Below are positions 6,812 to 11,808 of a stretch of DNA of 11,808 bases, one piece after another (position 1 is the stretch's first letter; each line of letters begins with the position of its first letter). Source of the DNA: Pseudomonadota bacterium. Lineage in GTDB: Bacteria; Myxococcota; UBA9042; PHBI01. The notes beneath the pieces were generated by a model. It had not been told where the DNA came from, searched no databases, and saw only the letters and a list, made by a program, of their open reading frames with translations. A program made the translations under genes and the position numbers. The stretch is from NCBI GenBank assembly GCA_005772945.1, contig SXIE01000029.1, positions 1-11,808 of the forward strand. Direction: 5' to 3'.

Positions 6812-7010
6812 CGGACCGGCATGGTTTCGGGCGACACGCCGCGACACCCGATAGTGCTCTAAGTGACCGAAAAGGTACGCGATCCGTCCGACAGGGATTC
6901 GTGCTGTTTCGTAAGAAGTTGCCGGGAAGTGTGGGGCCAGTGTGGGGCGGCGACCTCGACCCGATGCGCCACGACTTGTATTTTGTACAAGTTATTGTGA
7001 TGGTGGGGTC
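6812..7010. other. Left end of the element, gene-free, with short direct repeats
   Basis: I see no gene here. It contains GCGACAC twice 10 bp apart (6831-6837, 6841-6847), an 11-bp near-tandem repeat AGTGTGGGGCC/AGTGTGGGGCG (6928-6938, 6939-6949) and the palindromic operator of the toxin-antitoxin genes. Helically phased repeats next to a tRNA attachment core would fit arm-type binding sites of an integrase or excisionase, but no binding protein is known. Confidence 0.4.
6974..6992. promoter_or_regulatory. Palindromic operator/promoter of the toxin-antitoxin pair
   Basis: A perfect 7-bp inverted repeat ACTTGTA-TTTTG-TACAAGT, strikingly AT-rich for this DNA, ends 18 nt before the toxin GTG start. 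XRE-type antitoxins usually repress their own operon through such palindromes, and MqsA is a known example of this arrangement. A near copy lies at 6694-6711. Confidence 0.6.
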
Positions 7011-7295
7011 GTGAAGACGACGGCCGCCGTTGCCCTGAAGGCACTCACGAAGGCGTTGAGGAGCGGCACCGTGCGCTTTCATCGGCCGCACGCGATCGAT
7101 TCGATCCTGGCGTGTGGCGTCAACACGCATCTCGTCCTTCGCGAGCTGCAAGCCGCGACGGAAGCGGGCGCCGTCCGCCCGAACCGTTCGGTGCCCGGGC
7201 GCTTCATCGCTCACGGCGCGATCGTGAAGGTGTCGTTCGTCCTCGCCGAGCCTCAGCCGGGCGTGCTGGTGATCACGATGATGCTCATTGAGTGA
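7011..7295 (+). CDS. DUF4258-like putative toxin
   Basis: A small protein of 94 residues from the GTG at 7011, which lies just after the operator with a weak GGTGGGG site. An in-frame ATG at 6942 would run through the operator and is less likely. The sequence has the DUF4258-type pattern: VRFHRPHAI (residues 21-29), a helix around residues 40-52 (LVLRELQAAT), PGRFIAHGAIVKVSF (62-76) and a final hydrophobic strand VLVITMMLI. His24 and His27 are candidate conserved residues. DUF4258 proteins belong to the RelE/MqsR-like small-toxin fold group and often precede an MqsA-type antitoxin, as here. The antitoxin start lies 28 nt after the stop. Activity (probably RNA cleavage) is inferred. Confidence 0.68.
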   Translation: MKTTAAVALKALTKALRSGTVRFHRPHAIDSILACGVNTHLVLRELQAATEAGAVRPNRSVPGRFIAHGAIVKVSFVLAEPQPGVLVITMMLIE

Positions 7296-7323
7296 GCGGC
7301 GCGCGGCGCCGAAGGTGGACCCG

Positions 7324-7812
7324 ATGAAGTGCACGGACTGTGGTGGCAGCATGAAGGTCGAACGAGTCGTGCGTGCTTACGACGCGGACGTGCCCGATGT
7401 AGTCGTGGACGGGCTCGAGCGGGGAACCTGCCCGAAGTGCGGGAGCGGGTTCGAGGGTCACCCGCGGCCACTCGAGCTTTCGGCCCTCATCCTCGGCGCG
7501 CTCATCGGGAAGCGGTCGCGGCTCGCCCCGAGCGAGGTGCGTCACCTTCGCAAGTCCATCGGCCTGCGCGCGCAGGAACTTGCCGAGACCATCGGCGTAA
7601 CTCCAACGCAGGTTTCGCGCTGGGAAAACGGGGTGGCGCCCATCTCGGCGCTCGCCGATCGCCTTCTGCGGATGCTGGTCGCGAGCTTCCATCAGGTCCC
7701 CGCGCCTGTGCTTCGGGGGATCGACATGAAGCGCAGCGACCCCGTGCGGCTGCGGTTGGAGCTCGGCCGCAAGGGTTGGAAGCTCGCCGAACCGATCCGG
7801 GTGGCAAGCTGA
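7324..7812 (+). CDS. MqsA-like antitoxin: zinc finger plus XRE-type HTH
   Basis: A 162-residue protein from the ATG at 7324, preceded by GAAGGTGG 6 nt upstream; a TTG at 7288 in frame is possible but unnecessary. An N-terminal YgiT/MqsA-type zinc-binding part has CTDC (Cys3, Cys6) and CPKC (Cys36, Cys39). An XRE-type helix-turn-helix covers about residues 69-115 (LRKSIGLRAQELAETIGVTPTQVSRWENG). About 47 further residues have no motif I recognise. In MqsA the zinc finger binds the toxin and the HTH binds the promoter, so this should neutralise the DUF4258 protein and repress the pair. The order toxin then antitoxin matches mqsRA. Family assignment is strong; pairing with this toxin comes from adjacency. 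Confidence 0.87.
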   Translation: MKCTDCGGSMKVERVVRAYDADVPDVVVDGLERGTCPKCGSGFEGHPRPLELSALILGALIGKRSRLAPSEVRHLRKSIGLRAQELAETIGVTPTQVSRWENGVAPISALADRLLRMLVASFHQVPAPVLRGIDMKRSDPVRLRLELGRKGWKLAEPIRVAS

Positions 7813-7894
7813 GGACACGCACCGAGCGAGTCAGGCGCCGCCGTCTGCGAGCGGGCTCCCGGCGTACGCGATATGACGGCCTTCGATTCCGGCG

Positions 7895-8284
7895 TCAGTT
7901 TCGCACGAGGTCCGGCCCAACGTCGTTCGGATCGATGTCCCACTTCGCGCTGAACACCCCGTCGGGAACCTTCACGATTCGGTGGTTCGGATCCACGCCG
8001 GTATTGCCCATGCGCTCGCAGATTACTCGCAGGTGTCGCAGCATGCTCGCCAGGCCGCGGTCCACGTCGAGGTGCTCGCCCGCCTGGCGCACCCGATGGA
8101 ACTCGGCGAGCTGCAGCGCCATGACGTCGGCCAGCGTCAGCCCACCGTCGGCCATCATGGCCTCGACTCGCTCGCGAATCCTGACGGGGTAGAGCTCGCG
8201 GCACGCGGCCCAGGCGTTGGATATCTCGCGCGGCTCCCGCTGCGTCTCGGCGCTTCGTCGTGTGCTCTTGTGCGTGGCTTTCAT
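7895..8284 (-). CDS. Small unrecognised protein at the end of the replication operon
   Basis: A 129-residue protein whose ATG at 8284 has a GGAGG site 4 nt upstream, which picks it over an earlier in-frame ATG at 8305. I do not recognise the family. It has a basic, Ser/Thr-rich N-terminus (KATHKSTRR), a predicted helical middle (RIRERVEAMMADGGLTLADVMALQLAEFHRV split by a Gly-Gly turn; then LASMLRHLRVICERMG) and an acidic tail with two Asp-Pro pairs. No signal peptide or membrane segment is seen. It begins 17 nt beyond the stop of the TubC-domain gene and converges on the antitoxin gene, with 82 nt between them holding no clear terminator. A role in the element's replication or maintenance is only suggested by position. 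Confidence 0.62.
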   Translation of the reverse strand: MKATHKSTRRSAETQREPREISNAWAACRELYPVRIRERVEAMMADGGLTLADVMALQLAEFHRVRQAGEHLDVDRGLASMLRHLRVICERMGNTGVDPNHRIVKVPDGVFSAKWDIDPNDVGPDLVRN

Positions 8285-8301
8285 GCTGCCTCCGGCGGCA
8301 A

Positions 8302-9174
8302 TCATATCGCGGTTATCACGGCGGCGTCCATGTCAAGACCGCGGGCGCTTGCGGCGGCGGGCGTTTTCCGGGCGAATGTGACGCCACTTCGGGGCAATAC
8401 GGGCGCGCGGGGCCCCACGTAACGGAAAATCCAGGGGCCTAGGCTGGCCGGGGTGATGGCGGTTTCAAAGTCCGGGGGGAGGGGTGGCGCGTGCCGTCGA
8501 CGCCCCACAGGCCTCCGCTCCACCAGACGCACCTTGCCGCCCACCTCGAGCCCCGCGCCCGCACCGCCGTCGCGACGGCGCGCGAAGGTGCGGCACCCGA
8601 GCCCGTCGTGAGCGTCGCGCGTGACCACCTCGCCGGCGGCGTCGGAGGCCGCAGGTACCCCGCCCCCCGAGGGGTAGCGCGGCCGCGTCCAGGTTCGCCT
8701 CCGACCACCGCGCCCGATGAACAGCGCCGCCGACTCAGTGACGAGCTCGACCCTATCGCCCGCGCGCACGAACGCGACGAGCCCGCGCACATGGAACCAT
8801 CCTTCCGTCTGCCACAAGTCCGCCTCGTGCCACCCGATCCGCCGCGCATCGGGCGCGATGCGTGCAACCTCGGCGAGAGCCGCGTCCGTCGGCACGTGTG
8901 CGCGGGCGAATACGCCGAACGCCGCTGGCAGGCGCGCGCACGTCACGCACAGCGCGCGGCCGTCGACGTTGTGGACGATGTGACCCCCACAAGCGCACGT
9001 GTGCGCGGGTGACGACGCGAGCAACTCGAGCAACGCCGGCTTGTGCTCGCGCAGCTTCCCGAGGACCGCCGGCGTCAGCACACCCACCGGCGCGACGAAG
9101 TGCAGGCGACCACGGACGGCGCGCAGCTCGACGCGCGCGCGAGTCAGCTCCGCCAGCAGCGCGGCCGCGCTCAC
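8302..9174 (-). CDS. TubC N-terminal docking domain-related protein with zinc ribbon
   Basis: A 290-residue protein whose GTG start overlaps the replication gene's TGA (GTGA). Residues 3-52 match the TubC N-terminal docking fold: LLAELTRARVELRAVRGRLHFVAPVG, then LTPAVLGKLREHKPALLELL. A short zinc-ribbon-like part follows (Cys60, Cys62, Cys76, Cys79). Residues about 108-155 look like an ordinary globular segment (RRIGWHEADLWQTEGW). From about residue 155 on, the sequence is rich in Arg, Pro and Gly and less protein-like, so the true end could be earlier or a frameshift may be present. TubC docking domains are named from polyketide/peptide synthetases, but such related proteins also occur beside primases in mobile elements; here it may help the replication protein. 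Function unknown. Confidence 0.68.
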   Translation of the reverse strand: MSAAALLAELTRARVELRAVRGRLHFVAPVGVLTPAVLGKLREHKPALLELLASSPAHTCACGGHIVHNVDGRALCVTCARLPAAFGVFARAHVPTDAALAEVARIAPDARRIGWHEADLWQTEGWFHVRGLVAFVRAGDRVELVTESAALFIGRGGRRRTWTRPRYPSGGGVPAASDAAGEVVTRDAHDGLGCRTFARRRDGGAGAGLEVGGKVRLVERRPVGRRRHAPPLPPDFETAITPASLGPWIFRYVGPRAPVLPRSGVTFARKTPAAASARGLDMDAAVITAI

Positions 9175-11705
9175 AACTCGCCCGCCTCGAGTCCGTCGCC
9201 CACCGCGCGCAGGAATGTCGCACTCGTCGCACTCCGTCGCACTTCCACCGCCTGCCCCCCAAAACTGTCAGGCGCGCCACACCTGTCATGCATGATATGT
9301 GAAGTGACAGTTTCCTGATTGGGGCTCTGGGGAGTGCGACAAGGTGCGACGAATGCGACAGCGGCTCGCCACAGCGTGACGTTGCGCGGGCGGTCGGATT
9401 CGAGCACGAGCCCACCGGCGGGGCGGCCCAAGTGGCGTCGCAGCGCGGTCGCGAGCCGGTGGGGCTCGAGGCGGCCATCGCGCGGTCGAGAGAGCGCGAC
9501 CAGCGCATCGCGCAGCGAGAGCATCGCGGGGTCGCCGGGTTGCCGATCGATGTGGTCGACGATATCGCGCAACGTCGACCACCGGCGTTCATATGCTCCG
9601 GCCCAGGCCGCGAGTGCGGCCTCGAGTTCGGCCCGCTCGGGGTCAGCCGTCGCGCGCAGCTCGGCCCGACCAGCGAGGCAGTCGACGCCCGAGACCCATG
9701 CGACCGCGCCGCGCACGAGGCGGTCCCACGCCTCGAAGGACCCGAGCACCGGACCCAGCCCTTGCGCCGGTCGCGCAGCGACGTGATAGCCCCGCAGGAT
9801 CGTCAGCGCCGCACCGGTGAGGGTGTCGCGCCGAGCACGCACCCAGCCAAGCAGATCGTCGCGCGCGAACGTCCGATCTTCGGGCCGTTCGCTCCTCGAG
9901 TCGAGTCGGATCGGCACGACGCGCCGCGCGAGGTCGGACACGTAGGCGATGTTGTTGCCGCTCGCGAACCACACCGCGCGCTGCGGCGCGCGTCCGATCC
10001 GCGACGCGCCCAGCACGCGATCCGACACCTCCCGCGCCGTCAGCGCGCTGGCCAGCGCAGCGCATCCGAGCGAGCCGACCACATTGTCTATGTGGATTGC
10101 GGCGTGCCCCTCCGAGCATATGGCGTAGATGCGCTTGCGCCATTCGTCATCGTCGCCTGGTGGCGCCATTGTTGCGGCTCCGCGCCCCGATCCGATCGTG
10201 GCGCACACCTCTACGAGGAGCCCCTTGCCGGTTCCGGCCGTTGGCGCGACGACCCCAAACAGCGGAACACACCCATCTATCGCCGGCCGCGCACAGAGCG
10301 ACAGGATCGCCGCGATCGCCGCAGCGCGGTCGGCGGCATCGACAAACGGAAACTCCGCGAGCGGCTCGGCCAGGGTCGTCCAGGCCGCGCGCGCATCGTC
10401 CAGCGTTGGCGCTTCTGGCACCTCGACCGTGGCGCCGCCGGCCAGTATGACCCCCGTCTGGGGGTCGTAGCCGGACGCCACGCAGACCGTCCCGTCAGCG
10501 CGTAGAAAGGGCGCGGTGGCGATCCCATCGAGCGCCGGGAACGCCCATCGGCCGCGCGCCGAGAGCACATCGGCGACCGCGCGCGGAGGCATCACAGGCA
10601 CTAAGCCTTCGGCCCGCGCGTCGTACTTGAGCCATTTCGCGACGGCAGACGACCGCGCCCAAATCGTGGATACGGCAAGCCTCGCGATGATCGGTGCGTC
10701 CGGCGCGCCCACAAGCCACCGCTCCCTCGCCTGCGGGTGCTCGGTCGTCGCCCGAACGAGTTCGCCGCCACGCTGGTAGAACGGCTCGCCGGCGGCCAGT
10801 AGCGCCGCCTCTGCCGCGTCGGCGAGCGCGTCGATGTCCTGCCCGATCAGGATCGAATCGGGCCGCTCCCGCTCTCGCTCTTCGGCGGCGTCGCGCAGCT
10901 TGTGGATCAGCTCATCTTCCGACCACGGGGGCTCGCAGCGCTCGTTGAAGAGGCGCAGGGGCCCGAGAGCCTGGTCCGGGGTCAGACCGCAGCGGATGAG
11001 GTCGCATGCCACCTTGAATGTCGCGTCGTGCCCACCGTGCCCCGAGACCGCTGGCGGCAACGTGCGCGCAAGGTTCTCGGCACGCGCCAACTTCTTCGCG
11101 AGCGCGCCGCCGGGCGCGTTGCGTGCCTTCGTGGCGCGCCCCTGGATTGCGTCGAGCAACCACGCTGGTGCCTCGGCGATCGGTGCGTCCTGGTCGTGCC
11201 ACGCGTAGCACTCGCCCTCGCGGTCGGACCGGACCGAGGGCGCCACCGCGATGTAGCCGCACGCCCCTCGAATCTCGACGTCGCGGACTTTCGTCTTGCC
11301 GTCGGGGAACGTGACCTCCGCCGGGGTATACCCGCGCCCCTTCAGCCACTTGAGCAGAGCGCGGTCCTTGTTGTCGAGCGGCCCCGAAGTGGGGTGCCTG
11401 AAGATGTAGTGGCGCCCACCGCTCGGCGTGTCCTCCGTGAGGGTGGCGGGCAGTGCCTCGGGCAGAAAGTCGAGCGCCGCTAGGTCGTCAACGTCGAGTG
11501 CGAAGCCGAAGTGCCCGTCGCATACGATGCCGATGTTCGCGTCCGGTCGCTTCGTCCACCAGTCGCGCACGGTCGCCGGGTCCGAACTCGCGTTGTGTTG
11601 CCAACCTTTGCCCATCATCGGTGCGTTGCCGCCTGGCTTCACCTGCAGCACGCGCCAGCCCTTGGCGGCGTAGCGCAACGCGGCCGCGAGTAGCTCGCCG
11701 CTCAT
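9171..11705 (-). CDS. Prim-pol/helicase replication protein of the element
   Basis: An 844-residue protein with three parts. Residues about 8-185 are a bifunctional primase-polymerase domain: metal-binding FALDVDD (Asp71, Asp73), GGRHYIF (96-102) and EIRG...YIAVAPS (144-157). About 226-275 resembles a primase C-terminal helical domain (HDATFKVACDLIRCGLTPDQA). About 480-640 is a helicase-type ATPase: Walker A APTAGTGKG (Lys494; Gly instead of Ser/Thr after Lys), Walker B-like AAIHIDNV (535-542), sensor-like VWFASGNN (578-585) and an Arg pair in LARRVVPIRL (592-601). Such proteins prime and unwind element DNA for autonomous replication. The ATG overlaps the stop of the HTH gene (ATGA). The last about 60 residues show no domain and are encoded by the repeat-rich, origin-like segment 9217-9359. 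Confidence 0.92.
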   Translation of the reverse strand: MSGELLAAALRYAAKGWRVLQVKPGGNAPMMGKGWQHNASSDPATVRDWWTKRPDANIGIVCDGHFGFALDVDDLAALDFLPEALPATLTEDTPSGGRHYIFRHPTSGPLDNKDRALLKWLKGRGYTPAEVTFPDGKTKVRDVEIRGACGYIAVAPSVRSDREGECYAWHDQDAPIAEAPAWLLDAIQGRATKARNAPGGALAKKLARAENLARTLPPAVSGHGGHDATFKVACDLIRCGLTPDQALGPLRLFNERCEPPWSEDELIHKLRDAAEERERERPDSILIGQDIDALADAAEAALLAAGEPFYQRGGELVRATTEHPQARERWLVGAPDAPIIARLAVSTIWARSSAVAKWLKYDARAEGLVPVMPPRAVADVLSARGRWAFPALDGIATAPFLRADGTVCVASGYDPQTGVILAGGATVEVPEAPTLDDARAAWTTLAEPLAEFPFVDAADRAAAIAAILSLCARPAIDGCVPLFGVVAPTAGTGKGLLVEVCATIGSGRGAATMAPPGDDDEWRKRIYAICSEGHAAIHIDNVVGSLGCAALASALTAREVSDRVLGASRIGRAPQRAVWFASGNNIAYVSDLARRVVPIRLDSRSERPEDRTFARDDLLGWVRARRDTLTGAALTILRGYHVAARPAQGLGPVLGSFEAWDRLVRGAVAWVSGVDCLAGRAELRATADPERAELEAALAAWAGAYERRWSTLRDIVDHIDRQPGDPAMLSLRDALVALSRPRDGRLEPHRLATALRRHLGRPAGGLVLESDRPRNVTLWRAAVAFVAPCRTPQSPNQETVTSHIMHDRCGAPDSFGGQAVEVRRSATSATFLRAVGDGLEAGEL
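9217..9359. repeat. Nested symmetric repeat array, candidate replication origin
   Basis: On the plus strand, GTCGCACT occurs at 9217-9224, 9226-9233 and 9236-9243 (steps of 9 and 10 bp). Its reverse complement follows at 9333-9340 (exact), 9343-9350 and 9352-9359 (7 of 8 each; steps of 10 and 9 bp), a mirror image. Between them lie the 9-bp inverted repeat AAACTGTCA (9262-9270)/TGACAGTTT (9305-9313), a further CTGTCA at 9284-9289 and the palindrome TCATGCATGA (9286-9295). Centres are 9288, 9287.5 and 9290.5. The middle is less GC-rich than its surroundings. It sits inside the 3' end of the replication gene. Origins of phage satellites such as SaPIs have semi-symmetric short-repeat arrays near rep; origin function here is inferred. 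Confidence 0.6.
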
Positions 11706-11808
11706 GCCGGGCGCCCGGCCGTCGAGCCCGAGAGGCTACCGCCGCGCTCGCGCAACCACTGGAAGACCGCGGTCTCGTCGAGCAGCAGCCGGCGGCCGAA
11801 GAAGACCA
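11702..11808 (-). CDS. Excisionase/AlpA-type HTH protein, C-terminal 34 residues only
   Basis: The frame enters from the right edge and ends in TGA at 11702-11704, overlapping the ATG of the replication gene (ATGA). The visible residues contain FFGRRLLLDETAVFQWLRERG, which matches the C-terminal part of MerR/excisionase-type (HTH_17, AlpA-like) DNA-binding proteins, where a (L/F)GR(R/K) turn is followed by a helix with a Trp-Leu pair. It is too short for firm assignment. The overlap and orientation make it the upstream gene of the replication operon, where it could control excision or transcription of the element. Confidence 0.6.
   Translation of the reverse strand, partial: VFFGRRLLLDETAVFQWLRERGGSLSGSTAGRPA

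Larger units (their letters stand above)
6764..11808. mobile_element. Integrated mobile element, left part (right end and integrase outside window)
   Basis: The boundary is the tRNA-Arg(CCT) 3' fragment. From it to the window's end, all recognisable genes are typical of integrative elements or satellites: a toxin-antitoxin pair, an excisionase-type HTH protein, a prim-pol/helicase, a TubC-docking-domain protein and a small hypothetical. The respiratory operon stops on the other side. No integrase, capsid or conjugation gene is visible, so it cannot be said whether this is a satellite, an integrative plasmid or part of a larger island. An intact tRNA-Arg gene and a tyrosine recombinase are expected to the right. 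Confidence 0.72.

Noticed and set aside
6764..7100. Group I intron interrupting the tRNA-Arg(CCT) anticodon loop
   Set aside because: Such introns are known in this tRNA, but the 5' half of the tRNA (GCCCCCG acceptor, D arm) is not found upstream within intron distance, so an attachment-site scar fits better.
9432..10505. Plus-strand open frame of 357 codons
   Set aside because: Antisense to the helicase domain of the replication gene, with no recognisable motif.
1..11808. CRISPR array, rRNA or insertion sequence
   Set aside because: No regularly spaced repeats of CRISPR size, no rRNA-like sequence and no transposase or terminal inverted repeats were seen.

Overview
The DNA is GC-rich throughout, and both halves belong to a Gram-negative-type bacterium: there is an outer-membrane beta-barrel ending in Phe, a lipoprotein signal, a twin-arginine Rieske protein and many c-type haem motifs. 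GC content and gene content would fit a deltaproteobacterial-type lineage (Myxococcota, Desulfobacterota, Binatota or similar). The sequence alone does not settle the taxonomy.

Left region (1-6374, all minus strand): one tightly packed respiratory operon, transcribed right to left. The order is a Cyc2-like fused cytochrome-porin (4902-6374, TTG start), an amicyanin-spaced cupredoxin (4296-4886), a Rieske [2Fe-2S] protein (3754-4290), a cytochrome b6-type subunit (2806-3750), a subunit IV-type cytochrome b C-terminal half (2289-2945), a membrane-anchored octahaem cytochrome c (226-2268) and a lipoprotein monohaem cytochrome c cut by the window edge (1-229). Gaps are 3-20 nt or short overlaps. 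The parts suggest an electron path between an outer-membrane haem porin, a periplasmic copper protein and an inner-membrane quinone:cytochrome oxidoreductase with an unusual octahaem c subunit. The direction and the external donor or acceptor cannot be read from sequence. A C7 tract puts the end of the cytochrome b reading frame in doubt.

Boundary (6375-7010): a gene-free stretch with the leader of the cytochrome-porin gene, then the 3' half of a tRNA-Arg(CCT) gene (minus strand, 6764-about 6811) with no 5' half. I read this as the attachment-site scar of an integrated element. Short repeats and a palindromic operator follow.

Right region (about 6811-11808): part of a mobile element whose right end and integrase lie outside the window. 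It has a DUF4258/MqsA-like toxin-antitoxin pair on the plus strand (7011-7812). On the minus strand is a coupled set: an excisionase-type HTH protein (partial, 11702-11808), a prim-pol/helicase replication protein (9171-11705), a TubC-docking-domain/zinc-ribbon protein (8302-9174) and a small unrecognised protein (7895-8284). Inside the 3' end of the replication gene (9217-9359) lies a nested, almost perfectly symmetric set of repeats that looks like a replication origin: three 8-bp boxes, a 9-bp inverted repeat and a central 10-bp palindrome share nearly one centre, with three mirrored boxes on the other side. This is the most striking unexplained structure in the window.
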